Below are positions 17,477 to 24,900 of a DNA stretch of 64,000 bases, piece after piece. The DNA comes from Halogeometricum rufum (GTDB taxonomy: Archaea > Halobacteriota > Halobacteria > Halobacteriales > Haloferacaceae), in assembly GCF_900112175.1 (NCBI RefSeq), contig NZ_FOYT01000001.1, forward strand, positions 1,674,001 to 1,738,000, given 5' to 3'. Positions within the stretch are counted from its first letter, which is position 1; every line of letters starts with the position of its first letter. A program made the translations under genes and the position numbers. The notes under the pieces are model-generated. The model made no database searches and was not told the origin of the DNA. It saw only the letters and a list, made by a program, of their open reading frames with translations.

Positions 17477-18145
17477 TCACCCGACAGACCGAATCAGCTC
17501 GAACAACTGTTCTCTGTGTTGTGCCGGCGTCACAAGCGACGCCAGCGTCCGGTCGACCGTCTCGTCTTCGACCGACAGCGGGTACGCGCCGCCGGCGAGG
17601 AGGTAGCCGTCGTCGTCGGGCCACACCGCGAGGTAGCCCTCGGCCGTCACGCGCACCGTCTCGCCGCCGTCGGCCACGGCGTCCGCCGACTCACCCGACT
17701 CCCCGTCCGACGCCGGGGGGTCCGTCGACGCGGGATCGGTCGCGCCGGTCGTCGCCTCGACGCGGGCGCGGTACCGCGTCAGGTCGGCCTCCGTCCGCCC
17801 GACGGCGAACCGCCGCTTCTCGACCGACTCCACGTCGGCGAACCCGCGTTCGCGGAGTTGCTCGACGAACCCGTCGTTCGCGCGGTCGGTGACCAGTCGG
17901 GTGAGCGCCTTCGAGCGACCGGTCTTCGGCCGGAGGGCGAGGCGACTGGCGAAGAAGAACCGCCACGTCTCGTCCGCGCCGGTCCGGTCGCGGACCGTCG
18001 TTCTGAGTCGGCGGTCCTCGAGGACGACGGTGTGCGCGCGGACGGTGACCACCTTCGCGTCGAACATCGTCTCCGTCGTCGAGGACGTGCGCTCCCAACC
18101 GTCCGGGACGCGGACGTCCGGTGGAGAGCCGTCGGTCGTCGCCAT
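17477..18145 (-). CDS. Conserved haloarchaeal protein, unknown function
   Basis: A soluble 222-residue acidic protein. Residues 1-125 look like one compact domain (VRVPDGWERTSSTTETMFDAKVVTVRAHTVVLED, FFFASRLALRPKTGRSKALTRLV). A low-complexity TDPASTDPPASDGESGES linker near residue 140 follows, and a C-terminal segment ending in EQLFELIRSVG. No motif tells a function. The ATG at 18143-18145 begins the reading frame and the codon use is typical of neighbours. Stands alone between trmI and transcription factor S. Confidence 0.7.
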   Translation of the reverse strand: MATTDGSPPDVRVPDGWERTSSTTETMFDAKVVTVRAHTVVLEDRRLRTTVRDRTGADETWRFFFASRLALRPKTGRSKALTRLVTDRANDGFVEQLRERGFADVESVEKRRFAVGRTEADLTRYRARVEATTGATDPASTDPPASDGESGESADAVADGGETVRVTAEGYLAVWPDDDGYLLAGGAYPLSVEDETVDRTLASLVTPAQHREQLFELIRSVG

Positions 18146-18213
18146 ACCTCGGCTACGGGCGGGCGGTCCTTAATTCGAACCGACGGGGAGGAAGAAGCGA
18201 ACCGCGAGGACGG

Positions 18214-18537
18214 TCAGTGGTCGTCCTCGCGCCACTTGTGGCCGCACTCGACGCAGGTGAAAAAGCGCGTCTCGGACTCGTCCGCGGAGCGAATCTGCTT
18301 CATCTCGTAGCGGGCCTTGTCGTGGCCGCACTCGGGGCACTTCACCGTCGTCGTCGGACCGATTTCGGCGTCGTCGACGTCCGACATGTCCACTATCTCC
18401 GAGTCCTCTCGGGCGGCGGTGGAGGTCATGTGCGACTCGTTGGCCGCGTCTCTCGGCTTCTCGTACCCGCAGTTACCGCAGACCCAGACGCCGTCGTCCG
18501 TCTTCATCATCGACCCGCACTCGTCGCAGAACTCCAT
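18214..18537 (-). CDS. tfs: Transcription factor S (TFS), RNA cleavage factor
   Basis: A 107-residue two-zinc-ribbon protein homologous to the C-terminus of TFIIS and to Rpb9/RPA12. It rescues stalled RNA polymerase by stimulating transcript cleavage. N-terminal ribbon: FCDECGSMMKTDDGVWVCGNCGYEK (two CxxC pairs). C-terminal ribbon: VKCPECGHDKARYEMKQIRSADESETRFFTCVECGHKW, which includes the acidic pair Asp-Glu of the hairpin (ADESE) that enters the polymerase active site. CTTAAG at about 18561-18566 is 27 bp before the ATG, so leaderless. Full family length. Confidence 0.96.
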   Translation of the reverse strand: MEFCDECGSMMKTDDGVWVCGNCGYEKPRDAANESHMTSTAAREDSEIVDMSDVDDAEIGPTTTVKCPECGHDKARYEMKQIRSADESETRFFTCVECGHKWREDDH

Positions 18538-18633
18538 TGTTACCTGAGGCAGTCGCTTCTCACACTTAAGCGTCCGGGAATGGCTCGAGGCGGCGACCGC
18601 GACACGGCCGCCGCGTCCGCGAACGGTGCGACC

Positions 18634-18891
18634 TCAGGCGTCCCCGTCTGATTGCCCGGGTTCGCCGATGGCCTCGACGGGCATCGTGTTCTGTAGGTCC
18701 TCGTACAGGTCGCTCGGCGACGTGAACGCCCCACCGCCCACCTCCGAGACGAGGGCGCCGAGGTTCGCCTCGCCGTCGGCCATCTGCACGGTCACGTCGG
18801 AGAGTTCCTCCGCGGCGTCGTCTCTCGTCACCGGGTACGAGAGGTCCTCGAGGCGAGATTCGAGGCGGCTCAGGTTGATGCGTTCGTTCAT
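18634..18891 (-). CDS. DUF5789-like small haloarchaeal protein
   Basis: An 85-residue acidic protein starting MNERINLSRLE. Its pattern (LSYPVTRDDAAEELSDVTVQMADGEANLGALV, FTSPSDLYEDLQNTMP) matches a small family common in haloarchaea that I recall as DUF5789; function unknown. The fold may resemble a small DUF2795-type DNA-binding helix bundle (speculative). The ATG at 18889-18891 was preferred over one 24 bp upstream because the family starts here and an AT patch (CGATAAGTG, minus strand) lies about 27 bp before it. Confidence 0.75.
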   Translation of the reverse strand: MNERINLSRLESRLEDLSYPVTRDDAAEELSDVTVQMADGEANLGALVSEVGGGAFTSPSDLYEDLQNTMPVEAIGEPGQSDGDA

Positions 18892-18993
18892 AGGCGTAGT
18901 TCGTTCCCTGTACACTTATCGTTACGTTTCTGTGAGCGCCGCGTTCTCATTTGTCATCGTTGAGATATCAGTTTTGATATTCGAGATGTGGGC

Positions 18994-19000
18994 TTTATTA
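18994..19000 (+). promoter_or_regulatory. TATA box of the soluble transducer gene
   Basis: TTTATTA centred 27 bp before the ATG at 19024 in an otherwise GC-rich stretch. This spacing fits a leaderless haloarchaeal promoter and decides the start: an in-frame ATG at 18988 lies upstream of the box and so cannot be used by this promoter. Confidence 0.65.
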
Positions 19001-19023
19001 GCCGGGGGCGACCGCCGTATGTC

Positions 19024-20517
19024 ATGAGACGCTGGTTACGACGGTTGCGTTCATCGACCGGCAGTGACGACGAGAGCGCCGAGAGACGGACGGACGGCGG
19101 CGTCGTCGACGACGTGGCGGGCGGAGCCGACGTGTCGGCACCGGACGTCCCCGGCTTCAGACCTGAGACCGACGCGACGGACGAGGTAGCGCGCCTCCGA
19201 TACGAGCGGGACTACTGGCGCGGACTCTTCGAACAGGTGGTCCAACAGCTTCCGCAGCCCGGGTTCGCCGTCGACGACGACCACGACCTGGTCCACGTCA
19301 ACGGCGCGCTCGAGGAACTGTTCGGTGCGGAGGAGAGCGAGCTACTGGGAAAGAACGCGTACGACGTGTTCCAGACGGAAGGGAAAGACGAGACCATCGC
19401 GGAGACGGCCGAACGGACCGGAACGGTCGTCGACGAGGACGACTACCGTGAGGTGCCGACGCCGCTCGGAACCCGGTGGATTCGCGGGATGGCCGTTCCG
19501 CTGTTCGACCCCGACGGCGACAGCGTCGGCGCGCTCGAAGTCACCGCCGACGCGACCGAAATCGTCGAACAGCAGCAGCGGATTCGGACCGCACAGGAGA
19601 CGCTGTCCGCGGAGGTCATGGAGACTGCCACCGACGCGACGACGATGAGCGAACGGGTCGGCGACGCCGTGAGCGAGGCGTCGTCGATGGCCGCCGAGCA
19701 GGCCGAGAACATGGACGAGGTGTCCGGCGAAGTGGGGTCGCTGTCGGCGACGGTCGAGCAGATAGCCGCCTCCGCCGACGAGATAAACGAGCGCTCCGAG
19801 GAGGCCGAGCGACTGGCCGCGGAGAGCACCGAGTCGGGCGAACGCGCCGTCAAGCGAATGGAGAACGTGGCCGAGAGCGGTGAGGAGGCCGCGGAGCAGA
19901 CGCGCGAACTCGCCGAACAGGTGGCGGAGATAGACGACATCGTCGAGGTCATCAACGACATCGCCGACCAGACGAACATCCTCGCGCTGAACGCCAACAT
20001 CGAGGCCGCCCGCGCCGGCGAGGCGGGCGAGGGCTTCGCCGTCGTCGCGAACGAGGTGAAGTCGCTGGCGAACGAGGTCCAGACCGAGTCCGAACGCATC
20101 GAGGAGATCATCCACGAGACGCGCGAGGACGCCAGCGAGACGGTTTCGAGCATCGAGTCCGTCACCGAGGAGGTCCGCGACAGCGCCGACGCGATTCGCG
20201 ACATGGTCGACAATCAGGAGGCCATCCTCGACGCCGTGAACGCCACCTCCACCGGGATGGAGGACATCGCCGGAGCGACCGACGACCAGGCGGTCCGGAC
20301 CGAGGAAGTCGCCTCGATGATAGACACCGCCACCGAACGGTCGAAGCAGGTCCACGAAGAGGTCGAGACGGCGGCCGAGGCGAACGCCGAACAGATAGAC
20401 CTGGTCGAAGACATCGTCACCGCACTCGACCAGTTGGAGTCGGCCGTCGGCGAACTGGACTCGCACTCGAACGACGCGGCGGACGCCCGCGCGGAACCGG
20501 ACGGCCAGCGCGCGTAA
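19024..20517 (+). CDS. Soluble PAS-domain methyl-accepting chemotaxis transducer
   Basis: A cytoplasmic Htr-type transducer of 497 residues, passing a signal to CheA/CheW. After an acidic N-terminus (about 55 residues), a PAS domain covers roughly residues 60-180 (LPQPGFAVDDDHDLVHVNGALEELFG, then LLGKNAYDVF, PLGTRWIRGMAVPLFDPDGDSVGALEV). A long coiled-coil MCP domain follows with the signalling hairpin IADQTNILALNANIEAARAGEAGEGFAVVANEVK near residue 315. There are no membrane helices or HAMP domain, so it senses an internal cue such as redox or energy state if the PAS binds a cofactor. Methylatable Glu/Gln pairs flank the hairpin. No che or fla gene is nearby. Confidence 0.9.
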   Translation: MRRWLRRLRSSTGSDDESAERRTDGGVVDDVAGGADVSAPDVPGFRPETDATDEVARLRYERDYWRGLFEQVVQQLPQPGFAVDDDHDLVHVNGALEELFGAEESELLGKNAYDVFQTEGKDETIAETAERTGTVVDEDDYREVPTPLGTRWIRGMAVPLFDPDGDSVGALEVTADATEIVEQQQRIRTAQETLSAEVMETATDATTMSERVGDAVSEASSMAAEQAENMDEVSGEVGSLSATVEQIAASADEINERSEEAERLAAESTESGERAVKRMENVAESGEEAAEQTRELAEQVAEIDDIVEVINDIADQTNILALNANIEAARAGEAGEGFAVVANEVKSLANEVQTESERIEEIIHETREDASETVSSIESVTEEVRDSADAIRDMVDNQEAILDAVNATSTGMEDIAGATDDQAVRTEEVASMIDTATERSKQVHEEVETAAEANAEQIDLVEDIVTALDQLESAVGELDSHSNDAADARAEPDGQRA

Positions 20518-20531
20518 CGCCGTCCGCGCCG

Positions 20532-21305
20532 TCACTCGAAGTCGGCGTCTCGCTTCTCGAGGAACGCGTCCATCCCCTCTCGCTGGTCGTGCGTCCCGAA
20601 CAGTCCGCTCCACGCCCGCGCCTCGTGTTCGAGGCCGGCCGAGCGCGGGGACTCGTGCACGGCGTTGAGCGCCTCTTTTGCGGCGCGGAGCGCGAACTTC
20701 GGCTTCGCCGCGAGTTCGGCCGCCATCTCGGCGACGTGCGTCCGGAGTTCGTCGTGCGCGACGACTTCCCCGACCAGTCCGCGTTCGAAGGCGTCCGTGG
20801 CGTCCACGCGTTCGCCGAAGTATATCATCCGCCGCGCGACTTCGTCCCCGACGAGGGGCGGCAGTCGCTGCGTGCCGCCCCACCCGGGGATGATGCCGAG
20901 GTCTATCTCCGTCTGCCCGATGAGGGCGCGTTCGGAGGCGACGCGCAGGTCACAGGCGAGTGCGAGTTCGCACCCGCCGCCGAACGCGTAGCCGTTGATG
21001 GCGGCGATGGTCGGTGCGGGGAACGACTCTATCGCGGCGGCGATGCGGTGGCCCTGTTCGGCGTACGCCTGCGCCTCGGCGGTGCCGAGGTCCTTCATGT
21101 GGGAGATGTCGGCGCCGGCGACGAACGCCTCGTCGCCCGCGCCGGTGAGTACGAGACACCGCGCCTCCTCCTCTTCGGCCCGGGCGAGAGCCTCTTCGAT
21201 GGCGTCCAGCGTGTCGACGTTCAGCGAGTTCATCCGGTCGGGTCGGTCGACGACGAGGGTCGCCACGTCGCCGTCCCACTCGAGTCTGATCGTGTCCCAC
21301 GACAT
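20532..21305 (-). CDS. Enoyl-CoA hydratase/isomerase (crotonase)
   Basis: A 257-residue crotonase, hydrating 2-enoyl-CoA in beta-oxidation. The oxyanion-hole stretch EAFVAGADISHMKDLG and NGYAFGGGCELALACDLR (about residue 100) are intact. Both catalytic glutamates expected in hydratases are present, in GGGCELAL and TEIDLGIIPGWGGTQRL. The C-terminus AWSGLFGTHDQREGMDAFLEKRDADF is the usual crotonase end. The start MSWDTIRLEW (21303-21305) was chosen over a longer reading that runs to 21452 with a Pro/Arg-rich non-coding-like prefix. It fits with the acyl-CoA dehydrogenase and ligases at 1.3-6 kb but is not adjacent to them. Confidence 0.93.
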   Translation of the reverse strand: MSWDTIRLEWDGDVATLVVDRPDRMNSLNVDTLDAIEEALARAEEEEARCLVLTGAGDEAFVAGADISHMKDLGTAEAQAYAEQGHRIAAAIESFPAPTIAAINGYAFGGGCELALACDLRVASERALIGQTEIDLGIIPGWGGTQRLPPLVGDEVARRMIYFGERVDATDAFERGLVGEVVAHDELRTHVAEMAAELAAKPKFALRAAKEALNAVHESPRSAGLEHEARAWSGLFGTHDQREGMDAFLEKRDADFE

Positions 21306-21452
21306 GGCCGATGGCACGTAGGGCGACGGGGTAAACGTTCGCACGCCGGCGGCGCGGGGGCGACACCGCGCCCCGGGCGCGCCGGCGACCGGTACCCGAA
21401 CCGTCGAGTGACATGAAACAGGTCTATTACGGGCGCCGCAAATCACCAGCAT

Positions 21453-21956
21453 ATGACCCTCTCCGACGAAGCGAAGGCGCGGTTGGCTGACGTCGTCCGA
21501 CTTCAGCCGACCAAGAACAAGGAGTTACAGGAGCAGTGGGGGTTGGAGTCCGGGAGCGAAGTCCACCAGTACCTGGAGAACAACCTGAAGGAGTACTACT
21601 ACCGCGACGACAACAGCCTCATCCGCGCGACGGCGGACGCCGCCGAGTTGGTCGACGTCGAACCGGGCGTCGAAGTCGGGGAGTCCGGCGACGAGGTGCC
21701 GTCGGTCATCCGCGTGCCGACGCTGGAGGCCAGCGTGTTCGAGGTGCTGGCCGGGCCCGACGACCGCTCCGAGAGCGTCGTGAGCGTGCTGAACAAGGTG
21801 CGCGAGGCGTTCGACGCCGACCCGGAGGTGGACGCCGTCCGCCGCGCCCTCCAGAGCCTCCGGCGGAAGGGCGTCGTCGAAGTCGTCTACCGGACCGTCC
21901 CCACGTTCCGCCTCGCCGTCGAACGCGACTCGGTGGACGTCGAGGTGACGGACTGA
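21453..21956 (+). CDS. DUF5797-like haloarchaeal protein (winged-helix-like)
   Basis: A 167-residue acidic protein starting MTLSDEAKARLADVV. The N-terminus (residues 1-50, LADVVRLQPTKNKELQEQWGLESGSEVHQYLENNLKEYYYRDDN) looks like a helix-turn-helix that reads as a domain choosing between helices. A C-terminal half (KVREAFDADPEVDAVRRALQSLRRKGVVEVVYRTVPTFRL) looks like a second winged helix. I recall the family as DUF5797, of unknown function. TCTATTAC at 21422-21429 is about 27 bp before the ATG. Probably a DNA-binding protein, by inference only. Confidence 0.72.
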   Translation: MTLSDEAKARLADVVRLQPTKNKELQEQWGLESGSEVHQYLENNLKEYYYRDDNSLIRATADAAELVDVEPGVEVGESGDEVPSVIRVPTLEASVFEVLAGPDDRSESVVSVLNKVREAFDADPEVDAVRRALQSLRRKGVVEVVYRTVPTFRLAVERDSVDVEVTD

Positions 21957-21992
21957 CGGACGTCGCTCGCCAACTGACGCCCGCCGACTCGA

Positions 21993-23045
21993 CTAATTCT
22001 CCCCCGGGTCCGCGTCGGCCCCCGTTTCGGGGTACTCGCGGCCTCTGACCCACTCGCGCCTGTCGCGCAGGAGCGACTGGATTCCCTTCCCCGGTCCGCC
22101 CTCGACGGGCCACCCGCCGGTCCGCCAGACCGGGGGTTCGGGCTCGAAGTCGGGACAGGACCCGGCGCACTCGGCGGCCGTCTGCGGCCCGCCCTTCGCC
22201 GCACAGTGCGGGACGAGGGCGCGGCCGTAGCGCCGGAGTTCGAAGTGCCGGCAGTCGGGCCGCATCGTGTCGTGGTACGACCGCCAGCCGGCGCCGTAGG
22301 CGCGTTCGGCGAGTTCGAGTCGGGTGGTCGTCCGTTCCTCGTCGCTCTCGGCGTCGGCGGGCGTCACGTCGCTGGGGTGCCACTCCACCGTCGCGTCGGC
22401 CCACGCGTCGCCGGGCGCGTCGGCGTCGAACGCGAACGCGAGGATGCCGACTTCGACGGGTACGTCTTCGAGGAGTGCGGGTTCGACGCGTCCGCCCGTC
22501 GCCGCCGTCGCCACCCACACCTCGTCGGCCAGCGCGGTGTCGACGTCCCGCGCGAGTTGGTCCGAGAGGGCGCGCGCCGCCGAGGCGTCGAGGTCCGGCT
22601 TGTTCTCGACGGCGACGATGCGCCGCACCCAGTCGGGGTACGGCGCGACGCGTCGAATCTCGATGCGGTTGTTCCGACGGCGCTTCTCCACGACGCCTCG
22701 CCCGGCGGCGCGGTGGACGGCCGCACGGACGTAGCGCCACGGGTAGCCCGGGTGGGGGAGCGCGTCGCGGTACCACGCCCACTCGGCGGGGGCGTGGCGG
22801 ACGACGTGCAGGAGGTCCGAGTCGAGTTCCCGGTCGCCGAACCGCGCGCGGGCGGCGAGTCCGGCGGGGTCGCACTCGACGACGATGGTGTCCCAGCGGC
22901 GTCGCTTCGTGCCGAGTTGCCGGGCGACGATGACGGCGTCGCCGTCGCTCCCGCCGTCCGGCGGCCACGCCGCCTCGGCCCACCGGCAGACGAGCAACTC
23001 GAAGCCGAACTCGGCGCCTTCGGGGTACACGTCACTCGGTCGCAT
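21993..23045 (-). CDS. DUF5787-like protein; possible PD-(D/E)XK nuclease with four cysteines
   Basis: A 350-residue haloarchaeal protein. After a conserved start (EFGFELLVCRWAEAAW) comes WDTIVVECDP, a basic helical region (WRYVRAAVHRAAGRGVVEKRRRNNRIEIRRV), and RRIVAVENKPDLDASAARALSDQLARDV near residue 145, which has the look of the E-x-K core of a restriction-endonuclease fold. Near the C-terminus four cysteines are spaced Cx15Cx11Cx3C (DCRHFEL to CAGSCPDF), suggesting an Fe-S or zinc site, as in Cas4/AddB-type nucleases. The family name DUF5787 is from memory. The ATG at 23043-23045 was chosen; a GTG at 23117 would add 24 residues over a CTAG-containing stretch, which is atypical of coding DNA here. 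Confidence 0.68.
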   Translation of the reverse strand: MRPSDVYPEGAEFGFELLVCRWAEAAWPPDGGSDGDAVIVARQLGTKRRRWDTIVVECDPAGLAARARFGDRELDSDLLHVVRHAPAEWAWYRDALPHPGYPWRYVRAAVHRAAGRGVVEKRRRNNRIEIRRVAPYPDWVRRIVAVENKPDLDASAARALSDQLARDVDTALADEVWVATAATGGRVEPALLEDVPVEVGILAFAFDADAPGDAWADATVEWHPSDVTPADAESDEERTTTRLELAERAYGAGWRSYHDTMRPDCRHFELRRYGRALVPHCAAKGGPQTAAECAGSCPDFEPEPPVWRTGGWPVEGGPGKGIQSLLRDRREWVRGREYPETGADADPGEN

Positions 23046-23156
23046 CCGCGGGGAGAAGTCGATTTCGGGTCGGTTCGGGTCGGCGTCGCCTCGACGGGGG
23101 CTAGCCGCACCGCTCACGCCGCCGTCCGACGCCGACGCACCTCGCCGTCAGGCGAG

Positions 23157-23618
23157 TCAGGCGAGGTACGTCGTGGTCCCCTCTTCTTCGTCCTGTGCGG
23201 CCACGTCGTCGAGGTACTCGTGGGCCTTCTTCAGGATGTTACGCGGGCCGTCCTGCGTGATGGTGTTGAGGGCCTGTTCGTAGTCGCGCCACTGGAGGTC
23301 GCGGTGTTCGGTGGAGAGTTCCGCACTCGCCTCGAACGACCGGGCGATGAACAGGTGGACCGTCTTGTGGATGGTCTTTCCGTTCGCTTCGAACACGTAG
23401 TCGTAGTCTTCGCGGAAGCCGTCGACGAGGCGGAACTCCTTGATTCCGGCCTCCTCTTTGACTTCGCGTATGGCAGTCTGCTGAAGCTCCTCTTTCCCTT
23501 CGACCCCGCCTTTGGGGAACTCCCAGTCCCCCGGTCGGCTCTTCAGGAGCAAATACTCCCTTCGGCCGCGGGTGTCGCGGAAGAGGATGGCCCCAGCGCT
23601 CACCGCTTGCACTGGCAT
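23157..23618 (-). CDS. Nudix hydrolase, diadenosine tetraphosphatase-like
   Basis: A 153-residue hydrolase of nucleoside-diphosphate-linked compounds. The full Nudix box GGVEGKEELQQTAIREVKEEAGI begins near residue 37, with the metal-binding EVKEEAG. The preceding KSRPGDWEFPKGG and the following FVFEANGKTIHKTVHLFIAR-like strand fit the Ap4A hydrolase (asymmetrical bis(5'-nucleosyl)-tetraphosphatase) group, which clears alarmone-like dinucleotides. A TATA-like CTTAAAA (minus, 23640-23647) lies 26 bp upstream. Between it and the start codon lies a direct repeat TGTACG-TAAA-TGTACG, a possible operator. Confidence 0.9.
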   Translation of the reverse strand: MPVQAVSAGAILFRDTRGRREYLLLKSRPGDWEFPKGGVEGKEELQQTAIREVKEEAGIKEFRLVDGFREDYDYVFEANGKTIHKTVHLFIARSFEASAELSTEHRDLQWRDYEQALNTITQDGPRNILKKAHEYLDDVAAQDEEEGTTTYLA

Positions 23619-23621
23619 TAC

Positions 23622-23637
23622 TGTACGTAAATGTACG
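23622..23637 (-). promoter_or_regulatory. TGTACG direct repeat between TATA box and start of the Nudix gene
   Basis: TGTACG, four bases, TGTACG: two copies one helical turn (10 bp) apart, placed between the TATA element (23640-23647) and the ATG (23618). This position would let a bound regulator block transcription. Each unit contains the palindrome GTAC. Operator role is inferred. Confidence 0.35.
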
Positions 23638-23888
23638 AGGTTTTAAGAGGCTATCGGTGCCTGTAGCGTCGCTTTCTTGTACCCACCACCTCCGGCAGGC
23701 CGCGTGAGTCGCCCGGTGCCGGCGTTCTGAACGCTCGCGTCCGATTTCGGGTTCGATGTGGGCGGCCGACGTACGCGCTCGGGGTGCGCGTTCGTTCGCC
23801 ACCGTTCAGGGTGTGAAACAGTCGCAGAGCGGTGATAGATGCGCTTTTACGCGTCGCTGTTCACCTACCTCTCACGCGCACCCCAGCT

Positions 23889-24221
23889 ATGACCTTCGTC
23901 ACCAAACTCACCTTTCAGAGCGGGAATCGGTACGAACTGGAAGAACAGCTATCGGACCTGCAGGCGATGCTCGAACGGAAGGGCGCGGAGTGTAAGGGCC
24001 CGCACGCGTCGCCGCCGGAGCATCACACCGTCCCGCAGTACCGCAACCTCGGCCCGGGCGACGAGTTCTCCTCGTGGGACTACACCGTCTATTCGCGGAA
24101 GCTAGAGATTCACGGCAACGACCACATCGCCCGCGAGGTGGGCCACATGGAGTTCCCCGAGAGCCTCCACGTCGAGATAGAGGTCGAACAGAAGAAACCG
24201 CTCGGCCACCGCAACAAGTAG
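23889..24221 (+). CDS. uS10/mL48-like small protein, paralogue of ribosomal S10
   Basis: A 110-residue protein starting MTFVTKLTFQSGNRYELEEQL. It has the compact alpha/beta S10-like fold pattern: a first strand-helix with LSDLQAMLERKGAECKGPHASPPE, a loop with HTVPQYRNLGPGDEFSSWDYTVYSRKLEIHG and a final strand PESLHVEIEVEQKK. Ribosomal uS10 carries a similar KGPxxxPT loop. It lies far from ribosomal-protein genes and is likely a second S10-like copy of unknown job, possibly in translation. The ATG at 23889 starts just before the fold; the in-frame upstream ATG at 23832 is judged wrong. Confidence 0.8.
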   Translation: MTFVTKLTFQSGNRYELEEQLSDLQAMLERKGAECKGPHASPPEHHTVPQYRNLGPGDEFSSWDYTVYSRKLEIHGNDHIAREVGHMEFPESLHVEIEVEQKKPLGHRNK

Positions 24222-24294
24222 TCTACGGACACCGGGAGGGGCAAACGGTCACCTCGTCGCTACTCGGCACTTCTCTCCGCTCTGTTACTCTCCA

Positions 24295-24561
24295 CTACTC
24301 CACGTCGAACCGCCCCTCGCAGTTCGTACACTGCCACCATCGTTCTGCCGTCTCCCAGTCGCCCAACGCGGCGAGGATGCTGCTCTCTTCTCGCGTCTGT
24401 CGGACGTGGGCCGCGAGTTTCCACTCGGTGCACCGCGGGCACTCGACGAACGGTTTGTACCGGTACTCCCGCTCTATCTCGTTACTGTGCCCGCTCTCGC
24501 GGCTTCCCGTCTTCTCCTTTCGGTCTTCGCGTACCACCTCGTCGAAGGCGTCTCTGTCCAT
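24295..24561 (-). CDS. Small zinc-ribbon protein
   Basis: An 88-residue protein whose first 35 residues are highly charged (MDRDAFDEVVREDRKEKTGSRE). One CPRC knuckle lies near residue 41 and one CTNC near residue 79, together able to bind a single zinc. Between them is AAHVRQTREESSILAALGDWETAERWWQ. Such haloarchaeal proteins often help RNA or protein contacts, but no function is known to me. A strong TATA (TTTATATTA, minus strand, about 24582-24590) sits about 26 bp upstream, implying leaderless and possibly strong expression. Confidence 0.75.
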   Translation of the reverse strand: MDRDAFDEVVREDRKEKTGSRESGHSNEIEREYRYKPFVECPRCTEWKLAAHVRQTREESSILAALGDWETAERWWQCTNCEGRFDVE

Positions 24562-24636
24562 GCACCCGGCTGACTCCGCGATAATATAAACGATTCCGTC
24601 TGTCTCGTTTGCTGTCCTGTCTTCGGCGATAGACGG

Positions 24637-24900
24637 CTACTCCGGTTCTTCGAGCACGTCCAGCAACCGCCCGCGGCCGCGGAACGTCGAGTCGTCGAAC
24701 GACTCCACCTCGAAGCGCACCGTCGCGTCCACCAGCGAGGGGTCCGCGTCGGGGAGTTCGATGATGGTGTCGCCGATACGGACGATGGGCGTCGTGCCGT
24801 TCAGTCCCGTCACGAACGCGACCAGTTCCTCGCCCGCGTCGTACGTCGGCGTCGCCGTCCGCAGGTGGAGACCGGCGGTCAGCTTCCGGAGGAAGCTCAT
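24637..24900 (-). CDS. Small protein downstream of and coupled to the antiporter gene
   Basis: An 87-residue acidic protein starting MSFLRKLTAGLHLRTATPTYDAGEEL. It has a short amphipathic N-terminus then beta-rich sequence (FVTGLNGTTPIVRIGDTIIELPDADPSLVDATVRFEVESFDDSTF), which looks like an S1/TRAM-like or small beta barrel but is not assigned. It overlaps the NhaC antiporter gene by 4 bp (ATGA at 24897-24900), so translation is coupled to it and a regulatory or accessory role for the transporter is plausible. A family reading is not possible. Confidence 0.7.
   Translation of the reverse strand: MSFLRKLTAGLHLRTATPTYDAGEELVAFVTGLNGTTPIVRIGDTIIELPDADPSLVDATVRFEVESFDDSTFRGRGRLLDVLEEPE

Noticed and set aside
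23832-23888. Upstream extension of the uS10-like protein
   Set aside because: The added residues are hydrophobic and Thr/Arg-rich without family match, and the AT-rich promoter patch lies inside the extension.
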